Assembly: GCA_030546905.1 (NCBI GenBank)
Contig: JAUOPI010000005.1
Coordinates: 113,356 to 177,355 of the forward strand
DNA length: 64,000 nucleotides
DNA from: Granulosicoccaceae sp. 1_MG-2023
GTDB taxonomy: Bacteria; Pseudomonadota; Gammaproteobacteria; Granulosicoccales; Granulosicoccaceae
Direction of reading: 5' to 3'
Below are positions 25,520 to 34,081 of the stretch, in pieces. Position 1 is the first letter of the stretch. Each line of letters opens with the position of its first letter. The notes under the pieces were generated by a model that made no database searches, was not told the origin of the DNA, and was given only the letters and a program-made list of their open reading frames with translations. Both the position numbers and the translations under genes were made by a program.

Positions 25520-26140
25520 GTGGCGAGATATATCGGTCCCAAATGTAAGCTCAGTCGGCGCGAGGGTACAGACCTGTACCTGAAATCCAGCCGTCGTGCT
25601 TTGGAAACAAAATGTAATCTGGAAACCCCGCCGGGTGTCCAGGGCGCGAAGCGCGGTCGTCCTTCGGACTACGCACTGCAGCTGCGCGAAAAACAGAAAC
25701 TGCGTCGTATGTATGGCGTGCTGGAGAAGCAATTCTCTAACTACTACAAAGAAGCCGCGCGTATCAAAGGCTCAACAGGTGAGAACCTGCTGACGCTGCT
25801 GGAAAGCCGTCTTGATAACGTAGTTTACCGTATGGGTTTCGGTTCAACCCGTGCCGAAGCGCGGCAACTGGTTTCTCACAAAGCCATTCTGGTTGACGGC
25901 GAGATCGTTAACATCGCGTCTTACCGTGTTAAGCCGAATCAGACCATCAGCGTTCGCGAGCGTGCCAAGAAACAATCACGCATCGCTGAGTCGCTTGAGC
26001 TGGCCAACCAGCGCGGTCTGCCCGGCTGGGTGGAAGTCGATGCCAAGAAAATGGAAGGCGTCTACAAAGCAAATCCGGATCGTACCGACTTGCCGGCGGA
26101 AATTAACGAGTCACTCGTTGTCGAACTTTACTCCAAGTAA
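25520..26140 (+). CDS. rpsD: 30S ribosomal protein S4
   Basis: S4 nucleates the 5' domain of 16S rRNA and in E. coli represses the alpha operon. The 206-residue product equals the E. coli length, begins [18 protein letters not shown] and has an S4 RNA-binding domain ([28 protein letters not shown]). The N-terminal zinc ligands of the zinc type are not complete (no CxxC). The start codon is GTG after GGAGAC. Confidence 0.97.
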   Translation: MARYIGPKCKLSRREGTDLYLKSSRRALETKCNLETPPGVQGAKRGRPSDYALQLREKQKLRRMYGVLEKQFSNYYKEAARIKGSTGENLLTLLESRLDNVVYRMGFGSTRAEARQLVSHKAILVDGEIVNIASYRVKPNQTISVRERAKKQSRIAESLELANQRGLPGWVEVDAKKMEGVYKANPDRTDLPAEINESLVVELYSK

Positions 26141-26155
26141 GGGAGAGTCCAGCTT

Positions 26156-27160
26156 ATGTCGGTTATGCACTCCGAATTTTTAAAGCCCCGAATAGTCGAT
26201 GTAAATTCGATTAACGAGTGTCACGCTAAAGTGACTCTCGAGCCGCTTGAGCGTGGTTTCGGCCACACGCTTGGTAACGCTCTGCGTCGCATCCTGCTGT
26301 CGTCCATGCCGGGCGCTGCTATCTGCGAAGCTCAGATCGAAGGTGTGCTGCACGAGTACACGACTATCGAAGGGGTGCAGGAAGACGTACTGGACATCCT
26401 GCTCAACCTGAAGCGCGTGTCTCTGGTGATGTCTTCCCGTGAAGAGGTCGTTCTGAAACTCGTTAAGGAAGGGCCCGGGCCGGTCACGGCCGGTGATATC
26501 ACGCTCGATCACGATATCGAGGTGGTGAATCCGGATCACGTTATCTGCCATCTGACCAATAACGGCAAGATCGATATGAACCTGGTGGTTCGCGTCGGTC
26601 GCGGTTACGAGCCGGCCAACACACGCCAGCTCGCAGAAGGTGAGAGCAAGCCTATCGGCGCTCTGGCCATTGATGCTGCGTTCAGCCCGGTTCACCGTGT
26701 TGCCTACAGCGTCGAAGCGGCGCGTGTAGAACAACGCACGAATCTGGACAAGTTGGTCATAGACCTCGAGACCAACGGCACCATCGATCCGGAAGAAGCT
26801 ATCCGCCGTGCGGCGACAATCCTGCAGGAACAACTGTCAGTATTCGTCGATCTGCAAGCTGATGAGCAGGCGCCGGAAGAAGAAACCGGTTCTGATATTG
26901 ATCCGATTCTGCTGCGTCCGGTTGATGATCTTGAGTTGACTGTACGTTCGGCTAACTGCCTGAAAGCAGAAAATATCTACTACATCGGTGACCTGATTCA
27001 GCGTACCGAAGTTGAACTTCTGAAAACACCGAACCTCGGTAAGAAGTCGCTAACTGAAATTAAAGACGTGCTCGCACAACAGGGTCTTGCGCTGGGCATG
27101 CGTCTGGAAAACTGGCCGCCGCCCGAGTTGCAGCGCCAGCGTGAAGGTCTCGGCAAGTAA
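26156..27160 (+). CDS. rpoA: DNA-directed RNA polymerase subunit alpha
   Basis: Alpha forms the dimer on which the polymerase assembles, and its C-terminal domain contacts promoter DNA and activators. The 334-residue product has the N-terminal assembly domain ([23 protein letters not shown]), a linker around residues 235-250, and the C-terminal domain block [31 protein letters not shown]. Two in-frame methionines (1 and 4) are close together; either would give a normal protein. Confidence 0.98.
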   Translation: MSVMHSEFLKPRIVDVNSINECHAKVTLEPLERGFGHTLGNALRRILLSSMPGAAICEAQIEGVLHEYTTIEGVQEDVLDILLNLKRVSLVMSSREEVVLKLVKEGPGPVTAGDITLDHDIEVVNPDHVICHLTNNGKIDMNLVVRVGRGYEPANTRQLAEGESKPIGALAIDAAFSPVHRVAYSVEAARVEQRTNLDKLVIDLETNGTIDPEEAIRRAATILQEQLSVFVDLQADEQAPEEETGSDIDPILLRPVDDLELTVRSANCLKAENIYYIGDLIQRTEVELLKTPNLGKKSLTEIKDVLAQQGLALGMRLENWPPPELQRQREGLGK

Positions 27161-27215
27161 GCCGGGGCCTCCAGATTAAACGTTCCGATTAACAGACTGA
27201 TTAAGAGTTACTATC

Positions 27216-27569
27216 ATGCGGCATCGTAAAAGCGGCAGAAAATTAAATCGCAACAGCAGCCACCGTCACGCTATGTTTCGCAACATGGCAGCGTCTCTGC
27301 TCGAGCACGAATCTATTACAACTACACTTCCGAAAGCTAAGGAACTGCGCCGGGTGGTTGAGCCGCTGGTGACTCTGGGTAAAGAAGACTCAGTTGCTGC
27401 CCGTCGGCTTGCGTTCTCCCGTCTGCGGAACAAAGAAGTCGTAGGTAAACTGTTCACTGACGTAGGTCCGCGTTTTCAATCGCGTGCCGGCGGTTACACC
27501 CGTATTCTTAAATGCGGTTACCGCCCGGGCGATAAAGCGCCGATGGCGATCATTGAGTTTGTTGAATAA
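27216..27569 (+). CDS. rplQ: 50S ribosomal protein L17
   Basis: L17 is a large-subunit protein at the tunnel exit. The 117-residue product begins [24 protein letters not shown], the family signature, and ends in a GGYTRILK block. It is the last gene of the ribosomal block, followed 31 bases later by a strong terminator. Confidence 0.97.
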   Translation: MRHRKSGRKLNRNSSHRHAMFRNMAASLLEHESITTTLPKAKELRRVVEPLVTLGKEDSVAARRLAFSRLRNKEVVGKLFTDVGPRFQSRAGGYTRILKCGYRPGDKAPMAIIEFVE

Positions 27570-27600
27570 ACAAGCCTGATAGTCGTTAGTAAGACCCTGA

Positions 27601-27627
27601 AAAGCCCGGCATTGCCGGGCTTTTTTT
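27601..27627 (+). terminator. Terminator of the alpha operon
   Basis: A perfect ten-base-pair stem (AAAGCCCGGC with GCCGGGCTTT, loop ATT) runs into a T-run. Read on the other strand it also has a short T-tract, so it may serve the converging pqi operon too. Confidence 0.92.
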
Positions 27628-27674
27628 GTGCCTGTCCCGGCGTGTGGTTAGCGGCCGCGGGACGTTGAGTTTGC

Positions 27675-28277
27675 TTAGTCGGCGTGTTCGCTCAGGCTCA
27701 ATGCCGCACGGCGTATCAGCTCGCTTAAGGTCGCCACATAGGCGTCGACACTGTCGTTTTCGGTCGGCAGTGTTTCGCTGTAACGGCCGTGTTCGGTACG
27801 CCCGGCAGCCGACTCGCGTGCCGTCCAGCGCATTTGTAGCTCAACGTTGCCGCCGCGTACGCCGTCAAGGCGTTCGATCTCGATGGTATAGAACAGGTCC
27901 GGCTCAGCGTCCGGCACTAACGGGGCGTTAAATACCAGACTGCCCGGTTGCGCTTGCTCGAGTGCCAGTGCGAATTGTTTAGCCACCGCGGCGCTGATAT
28001 CGCCGGCCCATAGTGCGTCGTTCTGGATATCAACGGTGTTTGTTCCCGCGCGGCGCGCCACGATCTCGGGGCGTTTCATGAGTTCGGGTATGCGCACCGC
28101 ACGGAGATAAATGAGTTTTTCCTGTGTGGCCGCTGTCGCCGGTATGGCTGATTCGCCCTGGCCGGAGACAGGGGGCAGGGTGTAATAGTGGGCCTGACGC
28201 GGCCCTGCGCAGCCACTCAGTGTGGCTGTGGCAAGGCATAAGGCGGCAGCGTTGGCGCTAAGTCTTGTCTTCATCAA
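27675..28277 (-). CDS. pqiC: PqiC-type outer-membrane lipoprotein
   Basis: The 200-residue product is a predicted lipoprotein (signal peptide with lipobox LSGC near residue 23) and matches the ABC-transport auxiliary lipoprotein family to which E. coli PqiC/YmbA belongs: the start of the mature protein, HYYTLPPV, is typical. PqiC is thought to anchor the PqiB periplasmic tube at the outer membrane. Either of two adjacent methionines could be the start. It overlaps pqiB by four bases and is the last gene of the operon. Confidence 0.85.
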   Translation of the reverse strand: MMKTRLSANAAALCLATATLSGCAGPRQAHYYTLPPVSGQGESAIPATAATQEKLIYLRAVRIPELMKRPEIVARRAGTNTVDIQNDALWAGDISAAVAKQFALALEQAQPGSLVFNAPLVPDAEPDLFYTIEIERLDGVRGGNVELQMRWTARESAAGRTEHGRYSETLPTENDSVDAYVATLSELIRRAALSLSEHAD

Positions 28278-29923
28278 TTACTATCCGGTCGGCCGAAGAT
28301 CAGTGAGTTGGGATGGTTTTCGAGCTGTTTCAACAGTGCGTCCAGTGAGCGTGCGCTGCTTTTGAGGCTGCTGACCATATCGTGCAATTCGTAGGACATG
28401 CCCGAATCCGGTCCGAGCACCTGGTTGATGCCTTTCAGCGAGGTTTGCAGTTCGCTGAGGGTTTGTTCGATATTGCCGCTGGCGCCCGGCAGGGTTTCGT
28501 TCAGTGTGGCCACAAGCTGATGAATGTCCTGCAGCGTCGCATTCAGCGTGCTGATGGTGGAGTCGGCCCGGCCCGAGTCGACCAGCTGGTTAAGCGAGCG
28601 GACGCTCTCGAGCAGCTCATTGCTGATCTCGACAATCGGGATCTGGTTGATCTTTTCCAGTGTGGCGCTGGCCGTTTCGGTCAGGCGGTCGAATTCAGCG
28701 GCGATGGTCGGAAACACCGGTATATCGTTTTTGGGCTGCGGTGCGAAGGCTTCGGCCTGCGGCGCCAGGACCAGATCGATGTACAGGGAGCCGGTCAGCA
28801 GGTTGGAGGTGCTGAGCTGCGCACGTAGTCCGCGACGGAACCAGTTTTCGAGTATTTCGCGCGCCGGGCGGTCGGCATCCTTGGTAATGGTTTCAGGGTG
28901 CAGCTCCACCAGCACCGGCGCTTCCACATCCAGTGTTTCCGGGTTGAGTCTGACATCCACATCCAGCACCTTACCCACCTCAATACCGCGGAATTCCACC
29001 GTCGCGCCTTTGTTCAGTCCGCGCAGTGAGCCGTCGAAATACATCACATAGAGCTCGGTATTGTCGTAGGGCTCGTCTTTGGATTCGGCATAGGTCGCAT
29101 GCAGCGGGAAGCGTTGGCGTTGGTTATTGTCGCCGCCGCTGTTGAGACTGATCGGGGTTTCAAAGGCGATCCCGCCGCTGACGAGCGTGCCGAGCGATTC
29201 CATCTCTGCCGTGATGCCCGAAGTGCCGACCTCGAGATTAAAACCGCTGGCGTTCCAGAAGCGGGTGTCGGCATTGATCAGGCGGTGATAGGGCGCGCTG
29301 ACAAAGATGTTGATGTCGATGCTCTGGCCGTCTTTGGCGAGGGTGTACTGGGTGACTTCACCGACCTGTATCTGGCGGTAATAGACGGGCGAACCGCGGT
29401 CCAGCGAGCCAAGGCTGTCGGCGGTCAGGGTGTATTTCTCACCTTCGGCATTGGATTCGATCTCCGGCGGGCTGGACAGACCGTGGAAATAGTACACCGA
29501 TGATTCACCGTCGCCGGGGTCCATGGCGATATGGATGCCCGAGATCAGGGTCGAGAGGCCGCTGATGCCGGAGCTGCTGACACGCGGGCGCACGATCCAG
29601 AAGCGCGAGCGGTCGTTCAGGTGCTCGGACATATTGGCGTTCAGGCGGGCAGTGACCTTGACCTTTTTCAGGTCATCGGTGAGGCCGACACGGCTGATTT
29701 TGCCCACATCCACGTCCTTGTACTTTATCCGTGTCTGGCCGGGCTCCAGGCCCTCGGCTTCGTCAAACACGATGGTGATTTCCGGTCCGCGTTCGGTAAA
29801 GGTCTTGTAGGCCAGCCAGCCGGCGACCAGAACGGCGATCAGGGGGATCAGCCAGATCACCGAAAAGCCCCGGCTGTTATCAGTCACGGCCTCGGGCACG
29901 TCCGGGAACATCTTGTCGGTCAT
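28274..29923 (-). CDS. pqiB: PqiB, MCE-domain lipid transport protein
   Basis: The 549-residue product has one N-terminal membrane helix (about residues 20-41) and a periplasmic part with MCE/MlaD repeats, recognisable from segments such as GLEPGQTRIKYKDVDVGKI, LDRGSPVYYRQIQVGEV and GLNKGATVEFRGIEVGKV, so three copies. The C-terminal 130 residues look helical and coiled-coil, as in E. coli PqiB (546 residues), where they form a needle crossing the periplasm. The family moves phospholipid between membranes. It overlaps both neighbouring genes by four bases. Confidence 0.92.
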   Translation of the reverse strand: MTDKMFPDVPEAVTDNSRGFSVIWLIPLIAVLVAGWLAYKTFTERGPEITIVFDEAEGLEPGQTRIKYKDVDVGKISRVGLTDDLKKVKVTARLNANMSEHLNDRSRFWIVRPRVSSSGISGLSTLISGIHIAMDPGDGESSVYYFHGLSSPPEIESNAEGEKYTLTADSLGSLDRGSPVYYRQIQVGEVTQYTLAKDGQSIDINIFVSAPYHRLINADTRFWNASGFNLEVGTSGITAEMESLGTLVSGGIAFETPISLNSGGDNNQRQRFPLHATYAESKDEPYDNTELYVMYFDGSLRGLNKGATVEFRGIEVGKVLDVDVRLNPETLDVEAPVLVELHPETITKDADRPAREILENWFRRGLRAQLSTSNLLTGSLYIDLVLAPQAEAFAPQPKNDIPVFPTIAAEFDRLTETASATLEKINQIPIVEISNELLESVRSLNQLVDSGRADSTISTLNATLQDIHQLVATLNETLPGASGNIEQTLSELQTSLKGINQVLGPDSGMSYELHDMVSSLKSSARSLDALLKQLENHPNSLIFGRPDSN

Positions 29924-30537
29924 TGTTCAGATTCCATAGCGTCCCAGATCAGTCTGGGATCAAAGGTGTTGGCGGCAAACATGGTCAGTATTACCACCGC
30001 AGCGAAAGAGACAGAGCCGGGCCCGGCGTGCACGGTCGCCAGATTGCCGAACTGGACCAGCGCCACGAGGATGGCGATGACATAGATATCGACCATCGAC
30101 CAGCGCCCGACCAACTCGGTAAGACGATAAATGCGGGTCCGGTCCAGGGGGCGCCAGTGGCTTTTCAGCGCCACGCTGACGACCAGCAGGCTGAGCGTCA
30201 GCAGCTTTGTCAGCGGGACCACGATGCTGGCGACAAACACGATCAGTGCCAGCGGCCAGAAGCCTTCCTCAAGCAGATCCAGCACGCCGCTCATAATGGT
30301 GTCGGCCTCGGGCGCGCCGAGGTACATCATGCTCATCACCGGTAAGGTGTTGGCCGGAATATAGAGCAGGAGCGAGGCGATCAGCAACGCGGTGGTCTTC
30401 TGGATCGAATTGGGGATGCGCGAGTGTATCCGGCTGCCGCAGGTCGGGCAGCGCAGGGCGTCCTCCGTCGCGGGTCTGCGTACCAGTGTGTGGCAGTGAG
30501 CGCAGGCCAGCAGGCCGGCGTTACGGGCGCTGATCAT
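29920..30537 (-). CDS. pqiA: PqiA-type membrane protein, C-terminal half
   Basis: The 205-residue product matches one PqiA domain: a zinc-ribbon-like N-terminus with CAHC and CPTC pairs (residues 12-34), then four predicted membrane helices, and the family end FDPRLIWD. E. coli PqiA is a single protein of about 417 residues with two such domains; here the second is a separate gene. PqiA/LetA proteins partner with MCE proteins in the inner membrane. It overlaps both neighbours by four bases, so partner subunits would be made together. Confidence 0.88.
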   Translation of the reverse strand: MISARNAGLLACAHCHTLVRRPATEDALRCPTCGSRIHSRIPNSIQKTTALLIASLLLYIPANTLPVMSMMYLGAPEADTIMSGVLDLLEEGFWPLALIVFVASIVVPLTKLLTLSLLVVSVALKSHWRPLDRTRIYRLTELVGRWSMVDIYVIAILVALVQFGNLATVHAGPGSVSFAAVVILTMFAANTFDPRLIWDAMESEQ

Positions 30538-31148
30538 AGCTGTTCCTGTTGTTTGACGTAGCGCCAGATCAGACGCGGGTCCAGTGTGTTGTCGATGGCG
30601 GCCAGGATCAGAATCAGGGCGATAAAGCAGTACAGCGCAAAGCCGGTGATCACGGTGGCGTAATCGCCGAGCTTGACTCCCGCCACCAGCGCCGCCAGCA
30701 ACATCACCTCAAGCATCGCCCAGGGCCGTGCATAGGTGATCAGGCGATAGAGGCTGCGCACGCGTTCGGCCCCGTAGTTGAAGCGCAGCGACAACAGCAC
30801 GTAGAGCAGCGCGCAGAGGTTCATCAGCGGGAATATCAGCGTAGTCAGCAGCACCAGCGAGGACAGCCAGGGGTTGCCGGCTTCGAGCAGGCTCAGGGCG
30901 CCGGAAATCAGGGTGCTTTCCACGAGCTGGCCTTGCAGTGTAAGGCTGAGAAAGGGAAAGGTATTGGCCAGTACAAACAGCACCAATGCGGTGATGGTCA
31001 GTGACAGGCTGCGGTTCAGGGAGTCTTTCGGGCGCAGGCCCAGTGTGGCGTTGCAACGCAGGCAGCGGGCTTTCTGGCCCGTGCGCAGATCAGGCAGGCG
31101 CTGCAACAGATCACAGTCGTGACAAGCAATAAGCTCCTGATCATGCAT
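30534..31148 (-). CDS. pqiA: PqiA-type membrane protein, N-terminal half
   Basis: The 204-residue product matches the first PqiA domain: CHDC and CLRC zinc-ribbon cysteines in the first 35 residues, four predicted membrane helices and the closing motif LDPRLIWRYV, the same as in its neighbour. It is the first gene of the operon. Between its stop and the next start there is an ATGA overlap and no sign of a frameshift in a formerly fused gene, since each half has its own complete zinc-ribbon. Confidence 0.88.
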   Translation of the reverse strand: MHDQELIACHDCDLLQRLPDLRTGQKARCLRCNATLGLRPKDSLNRSLSLTITALVLFVLANTFPFLSLTLQGQLVESTLISGALSLLEAGNPWLSSLVLLTTLIFPLMNLCALLYVLLSLRFNYGAERVRSLYRLITYARPWAMLEVMLLAALVAGVKLGDYATVITGFALYCFIALILILAAIDNTLDPRLIWRYVKQQEQL

Positions 31149-31224
31149 GAAGAATAGGTCCGTGCCGCTAAGCCTGAGAAGTCTACTTTATGTGGCGGAC
31201 GAAACAAATTTTATGCCGGTAAGT

Positions 31225-31249
31225 AAAAGCCCGCAGGGCGGCGGGCTTT
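31225..31249 (-). terminator. Terminator of the PapD-like gene
   Basis: A perfect nine-base-pair stem (AAAGCCCGC with GCGGGCTTT, loop of six) lies nine bases past the stop codon of the - strand gene. The T-tract on the - strand is short (TTTTAC). Confidence 0.7.
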
Positions 31250-31257
31250 GGCGGACA

Positions 31258-32079
31258 TCAGCGGATGCTGATGCGGGGGGCCTTATCCGGTAAGGCCAGA
31301 TTGCGGCCGTTCTCGCTGAGTGCGATATCGGCGGTATAGTCTCCCGGCGGCAGGGTGTTTTGATCGAAATCCAGCGTAAGCCGGCGTTGCTGTCCGTCCA
31401 GCAGCACGGATTCGACCGGCCGGGTGAACACCACTTCTTCATCGGTGTTGAGCAAACGGATCTGACCTTTGACCCGCGCGTGTGCCTCGCCCTGATTGAG
31501 CAGATCAATCTGCAGACGGCGTTGGCTTTGTGCTTCGGCGGTCTCGAACGCGACATTGCTGATCTGCGCTTTGCTGCGTCCCTTGTCCACATTGGCGTAG
31601 AACAGGCTGGCGATCTGATAACGGTTCCAGACGCCGCCGAGGTCCTCGCGGTCCTGTTTGGCCGGCAATACGGTGCTGACGACCACGGCGCTGCGGTAGT
31701 CGCCGCGTTCGGTGCCTGTGACCGGGACGGCGACATCAACGGTGACCGTGCCGCTGGCATTGGGTTTTAGCATCAGCACGCTGGGACTGAAGCGGATCCA
31801 AGGCGTGGCGCTGCGATCGACCGAACCGGGTGGCAGCAGTTCGACCTCACCGTCCTCGCTCAGAGTCCAGTCGGTGCTGCTGACCGTCAGCCGGATGGCC
31901 TTGTCCGGATTAAAGTTTTTGATGCGCAGAACCTGTCGCGTTACGCTGCCGGGCTCCACGTCCAGTTCTAAGGTAGACGGGGCGACGCCGACGCCGAAAG
32001 CGTGTGCCGCAGGCGCCAGGACCAATGCGTACAACAGGCCGCTCAGGGCAAGTAGGAAACCTCGTGTGACAGTGCGCAT
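31258..32079 (-). CDS. PapD-like periplasmic chaperone (fimbrial-type)
   Basis: The 273-residue product has a cleavable signal peptide (cut probably after AAHA, residue 27). The mature start FGVGVAPSTLELDVEPGS..RQVLRIKN, followed by PWIRFSPSVLMLKPNASGTVTVDV, is the pattern of the N-terminal immunoglobulin-like domain of pilus-assembly chaperones of the P-pilus type, including the edge-strand region before the first linker. Such proteins hold secreted subunits in the periplasm. No usher gene is in the window. It lies downstream of, and on the same strand as, the riboswitch-controlled secreted protein gene, separated by a terminator, which suggests that the two proteins act together (inference). 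Confidence 0.7.
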   Translation of the reverse strand: MRTVTRGFLLALSGLLYALVLAPAAHAFGVGVAPSTLELDVEPGSVTRQVLRIKNFNPDKAIRLTVSSTDWTLSEDGEVELLPPGSVDRSATPWIRFSPSVLMLKPNASGTVTVDVAVPVTGTERGDYRSAVVVSTVLPAKQDREDLGGVWNRYQIASLFYANVDKGRSKAQISNVAFETAEAQSQRRLQIDLLNQGEAHARVKGQIRLLNTDEEVVFTRPVESVLLDGQQRRLTLDFDQNTLPPGDYTADIALSENGRNLALPDKAPRISIR

Positions 32080-32114
32080 AGCTCAGTTACATCTCCGGAT
32101 GAATAGGTTACGCA

Positions 32115-32152
32115 TAAAAAAAAGCAAGGCGCGTTCCACGCCTCGCTTTTTT
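32115..32152 (-). terminator. Terminator after the riboswitch-controlled gene
   Basis: Read on the - strand, the stem AGCGAGGCG/CGCCTTGCT (one G-T pair) is followed by eight T residues. It lies 18 bases past the stop of the 32170-32940 gene and before the PapD-like gene, so expression of the latter from the same promoter would need read-through. Confidence 0.85.
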
Positions 32153-32169
32153 TGTTGCGAAATAATGCG

Positions 32170-32940
32170 TTACGGAATGGCGATGGTATAAGTAACGTCA
32201 GCCACGATATCGGTTGACGGGTCCTTCTCCAGACCACCGGCGCTGGTGTCCAGCGCATAGGTGTTATCGATCCGGATGGATTGCTCGGCGATGGTGCCGG
32301 CCGCATCGGCGGTCGCATTTGCCACGGTCAGAACCGTGCCGGACAGTGCGTCCAGTGTGCTGCCACCGTAGTTGGTCAGGCCCAGTTCCGATGTGGGTTT
32401 GGCCGCAGAGCCGAAAGTCTGGCCGTCATCTTCACCGCTTTGGGTGACGTCGATGCTGTGAGTGACTTTGCTCAGGTCACCGCTCGGGTTGGTCACTGCC
32501 GCGTTGATGCTGAAGCCGGTGTTGGACGCAACATAGAAGCTGCTTTCCAGTACGCTGCCGCCGGCGGAAATGGTCGCGGTCGGGGCAAATGCGGTCATGG
32601 AATCGCCGGCATCGAGAACACCGGAATTGTTGACGTCGGTGTAGGCCAGCAGGTCGCCGTTTTCGGTGACAGAGACTTCGCCGTCGGCAGTCGGTGCGAA
32701 TGCGCTCAGTGAACCTGTCATGACCGGTGTGACATCGGCTGTGATCAGGTCATTGGTGCCGGAGCCGACCAAAAAGTCAGCAACCTGTGCGTTACCGGCG
32801 CCATCACCGCCCCAGACAACAACAACCGGAAGTACTTTGAAGGAAGGTTGGTCGACAACAGCCGCGTTAGCAGTTGTTACCGCGCCAAGAGTAGCCAGTA
32901 CAGCGGCGGACAGGGCCGCTTTTTGAAATACGTGTTTCAC
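32170..32940 (-). CDS. Secreted protein of unknown function under c-di-GMP riboswitch
   Basis: The function is not known. The GTG start at 32940 sits behind a GAGG ribosome-binding site and gives 256 residues with a clear signal peptide (cut near ANA-AVVD, residue 26); a longer in-frame opening to 32979 would run into the riboswitch. The mature protein is acidic, rich in A, T, S, G and D, low in charge pattern and without cysteine, as is common for extracellular adhesin or matrix proteins. It contains DVNNSGVLDAGD, a dockerin/EF-hand-like calcium loop. The same motif (DSNNSGVLDMGD) is in the secreted protein at 35315-36193, and both have similar layout, so they are probably paralogues. The c-di-GMP riboswitch in the leader suggests a biofilm or surface role. 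Confidence 0.8.
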   Translation of the reverse strand: MKHVFQKAALSAAVLATLGAVTTANAAVVDQPSFKVLPVVVVWGGDGAGNAQVADFLVGSGTNDLITADVTPVMTGSLSAFAPTADGEVSVTENGDLLAYTDVNNSGVLDAGDSMTAFAPTATISAGGSVLESSFYVASNTGFSINAAVTNPSGDLSKVTHSIDVTQSGEDDGQTFGSAAKPTSELGLTNYGGSTLDALSGTVLTVANATADAAGTIAEQSIRIDNTYALDTSAGGLEKDPSTDIVADVTYTIAIP

Positions 32941-32969
32941 GTTAGTTAACCTCACAAATGGTCTGTAAC

Positions 32970-33050
32970 CATCCGGCAACCCGGCGGACTCGCGGGACGA
33001 GTTCCGTGGCTTTGCGTCACCGGTTCACACCGGTTTTGCTTTTCCGGACC
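32970..33050 (-). promoter_or_regulatory. Class I cyclic-di-GMP (GEMM) riboswitch
   Basis: Read on the - strand, the element has the GEMM-I hallmarks in order: closing stem TCCGG/CCGGA, AGCAAAACC, a six-pair stem ACCGGT closed by the GNRA tetraloop GTGA, the signature GACGCAAAGCC, a second stem CGG-ACTCG/CGAGT-CCG with a bulged A, and the tetraloop-receptor side ending GGTTGCCGGATGG. Spacing agrees with the Vc2-type riboswitch. It ends about 30 bases before the GTG start of the secreted protein gene. A small stem ATGGT/ACCAT lies between the aptamer and the ribosome-binding site. Whether c-di-GMP turns the gene on or off cannot be read from the sequence. Confidence 0.88.
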
Positions 33051-33098
33051 TTCTTGAGACATCCATTGTCAGGTAATCCTGTCCCGTGCGTTTTCTTG

Positions 33099-33156
33099 AG
33101 GTCCGCGCACGGGAAAACCCACTGCAGTTAGCGGGATAGGCGCTGCGGTGGGTTGT
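33099..33156 (-). promoter_or_regulatory. Structured leader upstream of the riboswitch
   Basis: The long leader contains a ten-pair stem (33118-33127 with 33143-33152) and CGGACCT (33099-33105). That stretch can pair with AGGTCCG at 33045-33051, which includes the 5' strand of the riboswitch closing stem. It could therefore compete with the aptamer fold. This is seen only as base complementarity. Nothing else recognisable is in 33157-33250. Confidence 0.4.
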
Positions 33157-33254
33157 ACGGAGGTTGTCGGCGCTTTGGTGACACACTGAAGGGAAAGTTG
33201 AAAAACGTTGTGGCCGTCACAGGGTCGGCGGTCAGGCAAACCGCGGGGAATTTA

Positions 33255-33287
33255 GTTATACATTATAACAATAATCCCTGTTATACT
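33255..33287. promoter_or_regulatory. Divergent promoter region between etfBA and the riboswitch gene
   Basis: On the + strand, TGTTATACT (33279-33287) is an extended -10 element for etfBA. On the - strand, TGTTATAAT (33262-33270) is an extended -10 element for the riboswitch transcript, giving a leader of about 300 bases. The region also contains two inverted repeats: GTTATA-CAT-TATAAC (33255-33269) and TATAACA-N8-TGTTATA (33264-33285), which could bind a regulator of both directions. -35 elements are weak on both strands. Confidence 0.55.
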
Positions 33288-33320
33288 CGCCGCGATTGCT
33301 AATCAACCGAGGATTGCGTG

Positions 33321-34070
33321 ATGAAAATACTGGTCGCGGTCAAACGTGTACTCGACTACAACGTCAAGGCACGCGTCAAGGCCGACAAGAGTGGTGTTGA
33401 CCTGAGCAACGTCAAAATGTCCATGAACCCGTTTGACGAAATTGCTGTTGAAGAAGCCCTGCGTATATCAGAAGCCGGTAAGGCCGATGAAGTTGTGGCT
33501 GTGTCTCTGGGCGTCAGCCAGGCTCAGGAAACCCTGCGTACGGCGATGGCCATGGGTGCCGACCGCGGTATTCTGGTCGAATCCGATGCCGAGCTGCAGC
33601 CGCTGGCCGTGGCAAAGTTGCTCAAACACGTGATTGAGAAAGAACAGCCGGATCTGGTCCTGCTGGGTAAGCAGGCGATCGATGACGACAGCAACCAGAC
33701 CGGTCAGATGCTGGCGGCACTGATGGACTGGCCGCAGGCGACGTTTGCTTCAAAAGTTGAGGTAGGCGAGGGTAAAGCGCAGGTCACCCGTGAGATTGAC
33801 GGTGGTCTGGAGACCATTGAGGTGACACTGCCGGCGGTCATTACCACCGACCTGCGCCTGAACGAGCCGCGTTACGCCAAACTGCCGAACATCATGAAGG
33901 CCAAGAAAAAACCGCTGGATGTGATTCCGGTCGCCGATACCGGCGTTGATGTGACACCGCGTCTGGAAGTGCTGGAAGTGAACGAACCGCAAGCACGTTC
34001 GGCAGGTATCAAAGTGAGCTCAGTGGACGAACTCGTCGACAAGCTGAAAAACGAAGCCAAAGTGATTTGA
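33321..34070 (+). CDS. etfB: Electron transfer flavoprotein subunit beta
   Basis: EtfB and EtfA form the soluble FAD protein that collects electrons from acyl-CoA and related dehydrogenases. The ATG at 33321 gives 249 residues ([19 protein letters not shown]), preceded by a GAGG site; a GTG directly before it would add one residue. The adenine-nucleotide-binding region [20 protein letters not shown] and the signature [23 protein letters not shown] (here TTDLRLNEP...) are present. etfA follows after 11 bases. Confidence 0.97.
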   Translation: MKILVAVKRVLDYNVKARVKADKSGVDLSNVKMSMNPFDEIAVEEALRISEAGKADEVVAVSLGVSQAQETLRTAMAMGADRGILVESDAELQPLAVAKLLKHVIEKEQPDLVLLGKQAIDDDSNQTGQMLAALMDWPQATFASKVEVGEGKAQVTREIDGGLETIEVTLPAVITTDLRLNEPRYAKLPNIMKAKKKPLDVIPVADTGVDVTPRLEVLEVNEPQARSAGIKVSSVDELVDKLKNEAKVI

Positions 34071-34081
34071 GGGAGTCTGAC

